A stretch of DNA of 64,000 nucleotides from Beijerinckiaceae bacterium (GCA_947452005.1 CANGBC010000002.1:124001-188000); one strand, 5' to 3'. Shown: positions 52,551 through 60,889, numbered from the stretch's first letter. Notes: generated by a model not told the origin, from the sequence alone. Made by a program: numbers and translations.

Positions 52551-52676
52551 ATGAAGGTCCGTAACTCTTTGAAATCGCTGCGCGGTCGTCATCGCGACAA
52601 CCAGCTCGTGCGCCGTAAGGGCCGCGTCTACATCATCAACAAGACACAGAAGCGCTTCAAGGCTCGTCAGGGCTAA
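52551..52676 (+). CDS. rpmJ: 50S ribosomal protein bL36
   Basis: 41-residue bL36, too short for routine gene finding. Sequence blocks [17 protein letters not shown] and [14 protein letters not shown] match the cysteine-free form of the family; the zinc CxxC pairs of the classic 37-38-residue form are absent. AAGGA lies 6 bases before the ATG. A terminator follows directly, and the gene appears monocistronic. Confidence 0.95.
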   Translation: MKVRNSLKSLRGRHRDNQLVRRKGRVYIINKTQKRFKARQG

Positions 52677-52705
52677 GATCTCGCGTCTGCCGTCAAGTTG
52701 ACTTG

Positions 52706-52734
52706 AAAAGCCCCGGCCTCGCCGGGGCTTTTTC
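52706..52734 (+). terminator. Rho-independent terminator after rpmJ
   Basis: AAAAGCCCCGGC pairs with GCCGGGGCTTTTT around CTC. Confidence 0.9.
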
Positions 52735-52781
52735 GTTTTGGGCCTTTGACGGGCACCCAAGTGCGCCCTAGTCTTTCCCCT

Positions 52782-53384
52782 ATGCGTGCCGTCTCGACCC
52801 TGATTGCGAGCCTGTCGGCAGCCGCCCTGATCGCCGGGGCTGCCTTGCCCGCCCATGCCCAAATGAAATCGCCTGAGGCGCAGACGAGCCAGCCCGCGGG
52901 CCGTCAAAAAATCCTCGATGAATTGTTTGAGCGCCTCGCCAAGGCGCAAGACCGCGATGAAGCCCGCGGCCTGTCAGGCGCCATCCAGCGCGTCTGGGCG
53001 CGCTCGGGCTCGGATACGGCTGACCTGCTGATGGAGCGTGTGGCCACGCTCATGCGCCAGAAAGAGCTCAAACCGGCTGAAGATCTGCTCGACCGGCTGA
53101 TCGACATTGAGCAGCAATGGGCGGAAGCCTGGAGCCGGCGCGCCACCATGCGCTTCCTTGAGCACAATCATGCGGGTGCGATGGAAGACTTGGCCCATGT
53201 GCTGCAAATTGAGCCACGCCATTTCATGGCGCTGGTGGGCGTGGGCGCGATTCTCGAGCGCGAGGACAACAAGGCGCAGGCCTTGCGCGCCTTCCGCCGC
53301 GCCCTCGAGATCAATCCGCAGCTCAGCGACATTCGCGAGAAAGTCGAGAAGCTCACCATCGAAGTGGATGGGCGCGAGATTTAA
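52782..53384 (+). CDS. Exported TPR-repeat protein
   Basis: 200 residues with a signal peptide (ending near AHA-QM). About three tetratricopeptide-like helical pairs follow (LMRQKELKPAEDLLDRLI, AEAWSRRATMRFLEHNHAGAME, VGAILEREDNKAQALRAFRRAL). Probably a periplasmic scaffold; partner unknown. The start at 52782 is the first ATG giving the signal peptide. Its stop overlaps that of the convergent binding-protein gene (TTAA). Confidence 0.8.
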   Translation: MRAVSTLIASLSAAALIAGAALPAHAQMKSPEAQTSQPAGRQKILDELFERLAKAQDRDEARGLSGAIQRVWARSGSDTADLLMERVATLMRQKELKPAEDLLDRLIDIEQQWAEAWSRRATMRFLEHNHAGAMEDLAHVLQIEPRHFMALVGVGAILEREDNKAQALRAFRRALEINPQLSDIREKVEKLTIEVDGREI

Positions 53385-54397
53385 TCCGCACCCACCGCCT
53401 TTTTGACCTTTGCAATAAACTCGGGCGAGGCATCGACGATGCGCTCAGCCAGACGCTGCACTTCAGCTGCATCACGATGAGTAATGGAGAGATTGCGCTT
53501 TTTGGCATCTTCCAGAAAAGCCGGATCAACAACCATCTTTTCAAAGGCCTCACGCAAAACCGCGACACGATCAGCGGGCACAGTGGGGCCAACAGCAAGT
53601 GCGCGGGCATGCGGCGTGCCGGCCGCCAGAAACTCCGCGATCTCGCGCGTCTCGCCTTGCGAGAGCTCAATCAATGTCGGCACATCTTTCAATTCCGGCA
53701 TGCGGGTGAGCGTGAATTGAACGGGAATGGTGATCTTCTTGTCGCGCAGCCAATCGGCATTGCCGCCCGAAATATTCTCCCATGCCACAACCCAGCCCGA
53801 AATCTCGCCACGCTCCATCGCCATGTTCAATTCGCCACCGGTGGGAAACCCGGAGATGACGCGAAACTGTCCGGCAACCGAATCTTTCAACAGCGATGCC
53901 CATTGATAGGACAGATGCGAACGGCCCATGGAGCCCAGCACGACATTGCGATCCGACTTCAGCTCGCTCATCGAGGTGCCCGGTGACGTGTGCCAGATCG
54001 CCAGCATCTGGCTGATCTGGTCGTAAGCACCCAGCCACTGGAATTTCTTGGACTGAAAGCGAACACCCTCATTCTGCAATTTTTCAATCAGCGGCAAAGC
54101 ATGGGCGAGCAGCACGCGGCTGCCATCCATCGGCGCATTGTTGAAAATGAAATTGCCCGCAATGGCGCCGCCCGCGCCCGGCATATGTTCGACGATCATG
54201 TTGGGCTGGCCAGGAATATGGCGCACCAGATGGGTGGCCACGAGCCGCCCATAAAGATCATAAGACCCGCCCGGCCCCGTACCCATGACCAGCGAAATGC
54301 TATTGCCCTTGTAGAAGGCTTCAGGTGTCTGGGCATAAGCGCGCGTGGCACCGAGCATGACGGCCAGCGCGAGCGCGGATGTGAGCAGACGATTCAT
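53381..54397 (-). CDS. Bug/TctC-family periplasmic binding protein (second)
   Basis: 338 residues, signal peptide to about AYA-QT. Fold motifs GTGPGGSYDLYGRLVATHL and EHMPGAGG match the Bug family. The two Bug proteins of the window are not close copies and sit on opposite strands. Again no transporter gene is adjacent. Confidence 0.86.
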   Translation of the reverse strand: MNRLLTSALALAVMLGATRAYAQTPEAFYKGNSISLVMGTGPGGSYDLYGRLVATHLVRHIPGQPNMIVEHMPGAGGAIAGNFIFNNAPMDGSRVLLAHALPLIEKLQNEGVRFQSKKFQWLGAYDQISQMLAIWHTSPGTSMSELKSDRNVVLGSMGRSHLSYQWASLLKDSVAGQFRVISGFPTGGELNMAMERGEISGWVVAWENISGGNADWLRDKKITIPVQFTLTRMPELKDVPTLIELSQGETREIAEFLAAGTPHARALAVGPTVPADRVAVLREAFEKMVVDPAFLEDAKKRNLSITHRDAAEVQRLAERIVDASPEFIAKVKKAVGAD

Positions 54398-54493
54398 AGG
54401 GTCCTCCCGAGATCTTTGCGGGCAACCTAGAGCTAACCGGCGCGCGGATAAAGCCTTTGTGGGCTCACACTTGCCTGATGGGGTAACACGGGC

Positions 54494-55423
54494 TCAGCCC
54501 GGCATCACGGCGCGGCGAAGCGACTTGAAGAACAAAGAGGCTTTGGACTTCACCTTCGGCACGAAAACAGCATCATGGGTTTCGGCCACCGTGCACGACT
54601 TGCAAATCGAGCAATCCGAAAACGCATGCCGACGATTGATATCGACGAGGTTCAAAAACGCGTCCGTCTTCCAGATGTCATAGTAATCCTGCTGCATCAG
54701 GTTACCGATGACATGTTTCAGGTTGTAATCCATGCAGCACAAGACAACGTCGCCGTTGGGAAGCAGCACATTATTGTCGTAAAAGGGCGTTGATTTGCAA
54801 GTGACCGGCACATGGTGCAGCGGTGACTCGATCAGGGTTTGATCGCCCACATTTTCGCCATTCAAACTGCCCGCGCGCGTATGGCCGTTCCATTTTCCAA
54901 GTCGAATCTTCAAATGCGACAGCCGCTCATGAACACGGCCTGTCCCGTCCATCGTCATCATGCTGACGCTCGGAAAATAACGCTCGTCAACGAAGGTCTT
55001 GAAGCGCAAAAAGATGCGCTCCCATTCAGCTGAATATTTCCAGCCCTTCATATTCGCATTGGCATCAGGCAAGTGCAGGCACAGAATTTCAATCTGCGCG
55101 CGATGCTTTTTCATCAGACCAATGACCTGGTCCGCATCAGACTCGCTCATGCCATAGAGCGTTGTGTAAATGGCAATGCGCCGCCCGTCCTCCAGCGCAT
55201 GCCGCAACATGTCGGTGCATTCGCGATTGGCCCAAGGCTCCGACATGCCCGAAAATTCAATCCGAACATGGGCCGGCACTTTGGCGAGCATGGTCTGGAA
55301 ATTTACAAGCGAGAGATATTTGTTATGCCGCTCTGGTTGATAAGCAGCCTTGAGGCCCGCCTGAGGGCAAAAGGTGCACATCAGCGGACAGCCGACCATC
55401 GTCGTGATTTCAAGAGAGGGCAT
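54494..55423 (-). CDS. Radical SAM / SPASM-domain protein
   Basis: 309 residues. The 4Fe-4S SAM motif CPLMCTFC (C12, C16, C19) is in frame with a radical SAM barrel (HVRIEFSGMSEPWAN, IAIYTTLYG), and further cysteines near the C-terminus (VVLCCMDYN, CSICKSC) form a SPASM-like cluster site. Such enzymes modify peptides or sugars. The substrate is unknown; its place beside glycosyltransferases suggests a role in a surface glycan or its donor. Start 55423 is the first ATG by homology; a TTG at 55468 would add 15 residues. Confidence 0.82.
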   Translation of the reverse strand: MPSLEITTMVGCPLMCTFCPQAGLKAAYQPERHNKYLSLVNFQTMLAKVPAHVRIEFSGMSEPWANRECTDMLRHALEDGRRIAIYTTLYGMSESDADQVIGLMKKHRAQIEILCLHLPDANANMKGWKYSAEWERIFLRFKTFVDERYFPSVSMMTMDGTGRVHERLSHLKIRLGKWNGHTRAGSLNGENVGDQTLIESPLHHVPVTCKSTPFYDNNVLLPNGDVVLCCMDYNLKHVIGNLMQQDYYDIWKTDAFLNLVDINRRHAFSDCSICKSCTVAETHDAVFVPKVKSKASLFFKSLRRAVMPG

Positions 55424-55596
55424 GAGACAACCGGTCAAAAAGTTGATAAAGGATTCCCTCAGTAGCAAAGAACGAGGACAACCTCAATCGCGATCCAACA
55501 GTCACGACGACACAATATCCACCCTAACCAAACTGGATTATGATTGTTTTTGGCAAAAAATTGACCGCCGATGATCACGAGCCGCAGGGCGCCCAT

Positions 55597-56433
55597 ATGA
55601 GTATTCGCCGCACGCATATCATCACATTCGCCACGCCGAACTACCGGCAGGCCGCCGACATTCAGGCAAAGGCGGTGCGGCACTTCAGTCAAGCGACGCA
55701 TATGATCTATGGCCCAGATCATCCCGTTGTGCAGAAATTGATCTCCGACCACCCAGATCATTTCCGCCACAAAAAAGGGTTCGGTTATTGGTTATGGAAG
55801 CCCTATATTATTCGTGACGCACTGAGCTGGGTTCCAGAAGGTGAGCATGTTCTCTACCTCGACGCAGGTGTAGCGCCTGTAAACGAGATGGACGAATGGC
55901 TTGCCGAGCTTCAGAAACATAACATTGCTTTTGTCGGGCATGATCCCTGCGTACCAATCACAAGAAATACAAAGCGCGACTGCTTCATCAGACTCGATAG
56001 CGACAATGAAGAGACCTATCGCGCGCCCGAAGTCAGCGGCGGCTTTCAATCATATCGGTCAGGCCCTGAGGCACGCGCCTTCGTCGAAGAATTCATGCGG
56101 GCCATGACCATACCGGGAATGAATGATGACAGCCCGAGCACTCTGGGGCTACCGGAACTTCCCGATTTCATTGCGCACCGACATGATCAGTCGGTTCTTT
56201 CAATCATCGCTCACAAGCAAGGCGCCGCACTCTTTACAGAACCATCTCAATATGGTCGCTTAGCATCTCACTCGATGCGAGGCACGCCAGAGAGCCCCTT
56301 CCTTGATCGGGATAAAGAGCACCAACAAATTTTTGATGTTCACCGACTTCGCAATCGGCCAGCTTATAAGTTTTATATTTGGCGCTGGAAACGAAGGCGC
56401 GCGTTGAAAAAACTTGGATTCAAATCCATATAA
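55597..56433 (+). CDS. Glycosyltransferase-like protein
   Basis: 278 residues. KKGFGYWLWKPYIIRDAL and the metal-binding-like YLDAGV, followed by SGGFQSYRS, resemble nucleotide-diphospho-sugar transferases of surface polysaccharide clusters. No signal peptide or helix is visible. The region reads less GC-rich than its neighbours. Start ATG 55597 is by homology; an earlier in-frame start at 55540 is possible. Overlaps, in a different frame, the region before the GT10 gene. Confidence 0.65.
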   Translation: MSIRRTHIITFATPNYRQAADIQAKAVRHFSQATHMIYGPDHPVVQKLISDHPDHFRHKKGFGYWLWKPYIIRDALSWVPEGEHVLYLDAGVAPVNEMDEWLAELQKHNIAFVGHDPCVPITRNTKRDCFIRLDSDNEETYRAPEVSGGFQSYRSGPEARAFVEEFMRAMTIPGMNDDSPSTLGLPELPDFIAHRHDQSVLSIIAHKQGAALFTEPSQYGRLASHSMRGTPESPFLDRDKEHQQIFDVHRLRNRPAYKFYIWRWKRRRALKKLGFKSI

Positions 56434-56438
56434 GTGAA

Positions 56439-57416
56439 ATGTCGATCATGTCTAACGGCGCCCACCTCTCCATCAGCTTTCACAATTTCTGGCCGGGCTT
56501 CGCACCCCAGAGCTCCTATTTCGTGCGTGCGCTCGAAGAGCGCTTCAGCATCACAATTGAGCCGCTTGGCCGTGACATTCAATTCTTCAGCGTCTTTGGG
56601 CGCAACTTCCCCGAAGAGGTTCTTAAATCATCCGCCTTGAAAGTCTGGTTCACCGGCGAGGCGCAAGATCCGCGCGACCTCATCTATGATCTTTACTTCA
56701 ACTTCTCGCGCAACGAGCTGCTTGGAAGCCGCTCCATCCGCCTGCCGCTCTGGGGGACTTATATTCGCTGGTGGGACAAGGGCACGCCGCTCTCGCCAGA
56801 CAGCCTGACCGCGCCGCGCGTCTTCAAGCGCCGCGACAAATTCTGCAATTTCATTTTCTCCAATCCGGTGTCGTTCCGGAACGAATTTTTCACGACACTC
56901 AACGCGCGCCAGCGTGTCGATTCCTATGGCAAAGTGCTCAACAATATGGGGCATCGCGCGGGCGATAAAATCCTCACACTCCAAGATTACCGCTTCACCA
57001 TTGCATTCGAGAATTTCAAATCGCTCGGCTATGTGACGGAAAAACTGCTCGAGCCCTTGGCCGCAGGCTCTGTTCCCATCTATTGGGGAGCACCCGAATG
57101 CCGGACCGATTTCAATCCGGCCGCTTTCATTGATGCTTCGCAATTTTCCGATCTTGAGGCGCTGGCCGATCATATCCAGCGCGTGGATGGGGACGACCAG
57201 ATGCTTGCCGCATTTTGCGAGGCGCCGGTTTTTGCAAATGGCATCCCCCATGAGATGACGCCTGCTTCTTTCGTTGAGCGCATTGAAGAGGCGCTCGAGA
57301 CGCCATCTCTGCGCGGCTTTGGGCGTGATTCAAATATCCAGATTGCCCAGAAGCGCAATATGAAAGGACGCCTGCGTTCGGGGCTTCAGAAAGCCCGTCA
57401 AGCCTTGCGGTTTTAA
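56439..57416 (+). CDS. Glycosyltransferase family 10 (alpha-1,3-fucosyltransferase-like)
   Basis: 325 residues. The GT10 signature IAFENFKSLGYVTEKLLEP followed by AGSVPIYWGAPE is present (about residues 187-220); the N-terminal part has the expected acceptor-binding domain. GT10 enzymes transfer fucose from GDP-fucose to N-acetylglucosamine of Lewis-type or LPS glycans. Actual sugar specificity is inferred. Starts 5 bases after the preceding gene, so the pair is probably cotranscribed. Confidence 0.85.
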   Translation: MSIMSNGAHLSISFHNFWPGFAPQSSYFVRALEERFSITIEPLGRDIQFFSVFGRNFPEEVLKSSALKVWFTGEAQDPRDLIYDLYFNFSRNELLGSRSIRLPLWGTYIRWWDKGTPLSPDSLTAPRVFKRRDKFCNFIFSNPVSFRNEFFTTLNARQRVDSYGKVLNNMGHRAGDKILTLQDYRFTIAFENFKSLGYVTEKLLEPLAAGSVPIYWGAPECRTDFNPAAFIDASQFSDLEALADHIQRVDGDDQMLAAFCEAPVFANGIPHEMTPASFVERIEEALETPSLRGFGRDSNIQIAQKRNMKGRLRSGLQKARQALRF

Positions 57417-57419
57417 ACC

Positions 57420-58205
57420 TCAGGCCCAGTCGATGATCTTACGATGCGCGCCGATTTCCAAAACCTGTTCGCGCAATCGATAAAACTCCCGCCGCACGAG
57501 TTTCGTGACAGGTGGGCGCGGGCGCAAACGCTTGCCACGTTCTCGAATGGTCGAGGCCAAAGCTGTGTCAGCAGCAAGCGTTTCGAGACGATCCGCCTGG
57601 ATGACGGGCGCTGGATCGAGATGGAACGTCGTGATGCCACGAACGGCGCCATGTCTTTTGGAGAACAGGTAAAGATCCAGCGGCACAGCATAACGGGCTG
57701 GCATCTGCAACAGAGCAAGACAAGCTGAACGGTTGATGGCGTAGCCTGCCGTTCCGATGGACAAGCCGCGCAAGGCGCGCAAACTGCGGCCCGCAAAAAG
57801 CATTTCTTTTTTTTCCAACGCCACAGGGTGACCGTTCGTCGCTTCCAACTTCACGATTATTGGCACATCGCGATCATGGGGCCACGCGGAGATCACTGAT
57901 CCTGCGTCAGGCACAAGACAGGCATCATCTTCAAAAACACAGCCCCAAGCCACATTGGCTTCGACAATTTTTTCCCAAGCCCGACGATGACTGAGTGCGC
58001 ACCCAATCTCGGCACCCGACAATGGATAAATCGCCGCGCGATCACGATGGCGCTCCAGATCAGCCTCGCTCATGGCGCGGCCATTCACTGCTGCAACCCG
58101 TTCAAAGTCCAAACCTGCTGCCGCAGCCTGCGCCTGGAAATGGGCCAATCGCTCGTGCGCGCCATCCATATTGATGAGCAGATTGAGAGGCCCACTCATC
58201 AGCAC
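57420..58205 (-). CDS. Glycosyltransferase family 25 (LPS glycosyltransferase)
   Basis: 261 residues. The N-terminal LLINMDGAHERLAHFQAQ, SGAEIGCALSHRRAWEKI and the acidic VFEDDACL are GT25 features (beta-1,4-galactosyltransferase and LPS core enzymes). The first base of its start overlaps the end of the upstream transferase by 7 bases (58199-58205). Convergent with the GT10 gene, whose stop is 3 bases away. Confidence 0.86.
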   Translation of the reverse strand: MLMSGPLNLLINMDGAHERLAHFQAQAAAAGLDFERVAAVNGRAMSEADLERHRDRAAIYPLSGAEIGCALSHRRAWEKIVEANVAWGCVFEDDACLVPDAGSVISAWPHDRDVPIIVKLEATNGHPVALEKKEMLFAGRSLRALRGLSIGTAGYAINRSACLALLQMPARYAVPLDLYLFSKRHGAVRGITTFHLDPAPVIQADRLETLAADTALASTIRERGKRLRPRPPVTKLVRREFYRLREQVLEIGAHRKIIDWA

Positions 58206-59005
58206 AGCTTCTTGTAATATTGACCAAGCAGGCTTGTGGTCGGCGGCAGATCCCGCAGCGCGCCCGCATTGTGCAGATTGGTGTGCCAGGCGTGGATCAT
58301 CAGACTGTCGTCGCGCAACATTTCGCGCACAGCCCGGTCGTCAGGATTAACGAGCTCAATGCAATCGGCTTGCGCCACAGGATAGAAAACCGATGCAGGC
58401 AGGAGCGCTTCTGTCATTCCGTGCTTTTCGACAAAATAGGTCAAGGCGCGCGGGCCAATCGCCATACGGCCGGGATTGCTTGGCAAGGTCTGGCCCACAA
58501 GGGCTTCCAATCGTCGCCACAGGCGCACACGTCTTGTCGCCCACGGCACATCAAGCGGCACTTTGGTCACGGCCGCATAATAATCCTCAAGCAAAGCGGA
58601 ATCGGGCTCAAGGTAGATGACGCTATTGCCTGCACGCCCTGTCGGATACCAGCCCAGAATGACGGGGCTCTTGATCGCAACGGGGGATAAAAACAGGCAG
58701 TCGCAATCGGCCCACATGCCACGTCCCAGTTTCTGCAGACGCAGGCGGACAATGTCGGAGAACAGCGGCAAATGCCCGCCATCCAGATACAGCCGCTCGG
58801 CTGAGCCAACATCCATGACATCGCGCACGTCAAAGACCGCGTCTGCCAGACCCTCACCGCGCAGGGCGCCAACATCTGTCGTGTAAAGCTCGATGTGATG
58901 ACCCGCCGCCCGGACGGACGCCAGACACAACCGCTCCAGCCAGCCCACAGGGCCCTGCCAGAAGGAAACAATGGTCCGCAGCGAAGAAGGTGAAGGCGCG
59001 CTCAT
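58199..59005 (-). CDS. DXD-type glycosyltransferase, capsule/GT32-like
   Basis: 268 residues with a DxD metal motif (ADCDCLFL near residue 98) preceded by LPLFSDIVRLRLQKLG and followed by NSVIYLEPDSALLEDYY. The pattern matches the capsular polysaccharide / GT32 group, which uses nucleotide sugars. First gene of a two-gene unit with the GT25 gene. The tRNA-Val gene begins just upstream on the same strand. Confidence 0.75.
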   Translation of the reverse strand: MSAPSPSSLRTIVSFWQGPVGWLERLCLASVRAAGHHIELYTTDVGALRGEGLADAVFDVRDVMDVGSAERLYLDGGHLPLFSDIVRLRLQKLGRGMWADCDCLFLSPVAIKSPVILGWYPTGRAGNSVIYLEPDSALLEDYYAAVTKVPLDVPWATRRVRLWRRLEALVGQTLPSNPGRMAIGPRALTYFVEKHGMTEALLPASVFYPVAQADCIELVNPDDRAVREMLRDDSLMIHAWHTNLHNAGALRDLPPTTSLLGQYYKKLC

Positions 59006-59055
59006 AGATCGGCTTTAGCCCAGCCCAATGGCCAAATAAAGCCACGCCCACGCAA

Positions 59056-59095
59056 AAACAAAAAAGCCCCGGTTCTCAGGTGAGAACCAGGGCTT
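59056..59095 (-). terminator. Terminator after tRNA-Val
   Basis: On the minus strand AAGCCCTGGTTCTCA pairs with TGAGAACCGGGGCTT (one mismatch), followed by a T run. It lies 4 bases past the CCA of the tRNA. Confidence 0.85.
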
Positions 59096-59098
59096 AAT

Positions 59099-59173
59099 TG
59101 GTGGGCGCGACAGGGATTGAACCTGTGACCCCTACCATGTCAAGGTAGTGCTCTGCCGCTGAGCTACGCGCCC
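59099..59173 (-). tRNA. tRNA-Val (anticodon GAC)
   Basis: The minus strand folds as a standard tRNA: acceptor stem GGGCGCG/CGCGCCC, D stem GCTC/GAGC, anticodon stem CTACC/GGTAG with loop TTGACAT (anticodon GAC), T stem ACAGG/CCTGT, discriminator A and an encoded CCA end. It reads GUC and GUU valine codons. It sits at the boundary of the glycosyltransferase block, a common integration site, but no direct repeat was found. Confidence 0.97.
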
Positions 59174-59217
59174 GTGGCAAGGCGCCAAAAAGGGCGTCTG
59201 CAAACGGAATGGCCGGG

Positions 59218-59245
59218 GTATAAAGGGCATTCGGCAGCGAAGCAA
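59218..59245 (-). promoter_or_regulatory. Candidate promoter for tRNA-Val
   Basis: On the minus strand TTGCTT (59245-59240) and TTATAC (59223-59218) with a 16-base spacer, about 45 bases upstream of the tRNA. Confidence 0.45.
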
Positions 59246-59264
59246 GCGCTTGAGGCGCTTTTTT
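59245..59264. terminator. Short hairpin between cpdR and the tRNA promoter
   Basis: AAGCGC and GCGCTT pair around TTGAG, with TTTT on the plus strand, directly after the cpdR stop. Plus strand orientation would be a clean terminator, but no plus-strand gene precedes it; on the minus strand it has only a weak T tract. Confidence 0.35.
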
Positions 59265-59641
59265 CAGGCTGCCAGCAGACGCTGAACCTCGTTGACGAGA
59301 TCCTTCAGATGGAAGGGCTTGGAGAGGATTTTGGCCTCACGTGGAGCATTATTGTCGGGGTTGAGCGCAACAGCGGCAAAACCGGTGATGAACATGACCT
59401 TGATGTCGGGATCAAGCTCGGTGGCGCGGCGCGCCAGCTCAATGCCATCCATCTCCGGCATCACAATATCGGTCAGCAGCAGCTCGAAAGGCTCTTCGCG
59501 CAGGCGATTATAGGCCGACAGGCCATTGTCGAACGAGGCGACATCATAACCGGCATTTTGCAGCGCCTTCACAAGGAAGCGGCGCATGTCGTTGTCGTCT
59601 TCGGCAAGAAGGATCTTGGTCGAAAGGGCGGGCAGATTCAT
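59264..59641 (-). CDS. cpdR: Response regulator CpdR
   Basis: 125-residue single-domain receiver. D58 in LLTDIVMPEMDG is the phospho-acceptor; LLAEDDNDMRRFLVKAL and AAVALNPDNNAP plus SKPFHLKDLVNEV are almost identical to Caulobacter CpdR. Unphosphorylated CpdR primes ClpXP for degradation of PdeA, McpA and, with RcdA and PopA, CtrA. The N-terminus is longer than in Caulobacter by a few residues (MNLPALST). It diverges from the second amidohydrolase gene. Confidence 0.95.
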   Translation of the reverse strand: MNLPALSTKILLAEDDNDMRRFLVKALQNAGYDVASFDNGLSAYNRLREEPFELLLTDIVMPEMDGIELARRATELDPDIKVMFITGFAAVALNPDNNAPREAKILSKPFHLKDLVNEVQRLLAA

Positions 59642-59829
59642 GGGGGCCTCACGCAAAACTCTGCCCCTATAAGCGCAGGCGAGAGTAAAGAAGGCGTGAA
59701 AAGACAGCCCTGCCCGAGAAGGAAAATTGCCCTGAAAAGCCTTCTGGTAGACAGGTCTGTGCCGTCTTGGCACATTGAAGCGCATCAAACTCCATTTCCT
59801 GCCCGTTTGCGGCCGGACGAGGCCCGGTC

Positions 59830-60786
59830 ATGAGCAGCGCCAGCGATCCGACGAACCCATTGACTGGCAGCATTGGTGCCCCCGTCGAGCCCGAGTTGCG
59901 CGTGCCGTTCGAGACGCTGGAGCCAGCCACCCTTGCGACCCCGCTCGTCTATTGCTCACCGCATTCAGGTGCCATCTATCCGGCCGCTTTTCTGGAGGCC
60001 TCGCGCCTGACGCCGCAAGCGCTGCGCCGCTCTGAAGATGCTTATGTCGACGAGCTCTTTGCTTGTGCCCCGGAGCTCGGCATTCCGATGCTGAAGGCCT
60101 ATTTTCCGCGCGCTTATCTCGATCTCAACCGCGAGCCTTATGAGCTGGATCCGCGCATGTTCGAGGGGGTCTTGCCCCATACCGCCAATACGCGTTCGCT
60201 GCGGGTGGCCGGTGGACTTGGCACCATCGCGCGCATCGTCTCAGAGGGGCAAGAGATCTATGCCGGGCGGATGCCTGTGGCAGAGGCGTTGCGGCGCATT
60301 GAGGGGCTCTACAAGCCCTTCCACGCCACATTGCGCGGGCTTTTGCGCCGGGCGCAGCGCCGTTTCGGATTGGCTGTGCTGATCGACTGCCATTCCATGC
60401 CGTCTTGGATTGGTGCCGGCACGCAAAAGGCCGAAAAGATCGATGCTGATATTGTACTGGGCGACCGCTATGGCACGGCCTGTGGCGCACCCTTTGTTGA
60501 TCTGATCGAACGCCATTTGCGCAATGCCGGCTATCATGTTCAGCGCAACAAGCCCTATGCGGGCGGCTTTATCACCGAACATTATGGCCATCCGGCTGCG
60601 GGCTTTCACGCCCTGCAGATCGAAATCAACCGCGCGCTTTATATGGACGAACACGCCCTGATGAAAAACCCGGGTGCCACGCGCCTGTCATCCGATCTGG
60701 CGAGCATGAGCCAAAGTCTGATGGATCTGGCGGGCGAAATGGCGCGGGAAAAAGGCGATTCCGGTCAACCCCTGGCTGCCGAATAG
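59830..60786 (+). CDS. N-formylglutamate amidohydrolase family protein (copy 2)
   Basis: 318 residues of PF05013. Likely zinc-ligand motifs are CSPHSGAIYP near residue 44, the LDLNREPYELDP block near 97, and LIDCHSMPS near 186, with HYGHPAAGFHALQIEINR at the C-terminal end. This copy matches the family better than the one at 17792 (GGFITEHYG). Function as formylglutamate deformylase is inferred; no hut genes are near. Divergent from cpdR. Confidence 0.85.
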   Translation: MSSASDPTNPLTGSIGAPVEPELRVPFETLEPATLATPLVYCSPHSGAIYPAAFLEASRLTPQALRRSEDAYVDELFACAPELGIPMLKAYFPRAYLDLNREPYELDPRMFEGVLPHTANTRSLRVAGGLGTIARIVSEGQEIYAGRMPVAEALRRIEGLYKPFHATLRGLLRRAQRRFGLAVLIDCHSMPSWIGAGTQKAEKIDADIVLGDRYGTACGAPFVDLIERHLRNAGYHVQRNKPYAGGFITEHYGHPAAGFHALQIEINRALYMDEHALMKNPGATRLSSDLASMSQSLMDLAGEMAREKGDSGQPLAAE

Positions 60787-60791
60787 GCCTT

Positions 60792-60884
60792 AAAAAAAGA
60801 CGGCCGCCGGTTTGCACCAGCGGCCCAAGTCTAGGGAGGAAACGCCCAAGGAGGGCATATCAGCGACGACATAGTCATCACGTG
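60792..60884 (-). ncRNA. Candidate trans-acting sRNA with two anti-Shine-Dalgarno motifs
   Basis: On the minus strand a promoter-like pair (TTGCTC at 60918-60913, TATAGA at 60895-60890, 17-base spacer) precedes about 90 bases that contain CCCTCC and CCTCCC, complementary to ribosome-binding sites, and end in a GC hairpin (GGGCCGC with GCGGCC around TGGTGCAAACCG) followed by seven T (60798-60792). No open reading frame covers it. It is convergent with the amidohydrolase gene and divergent from hisN. It resembles the CCUCC-motif sRNAs of alphaproteobacteria. Confidence 0.6.
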
Positions 60885-60889
60885 AACTA

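Noticed and set aside
59099-59173. Direct repeat (att site) at tRNA-Val
   Set aside because: No second copy of the tRNA 3' end was found within the glycosyltransferase block.
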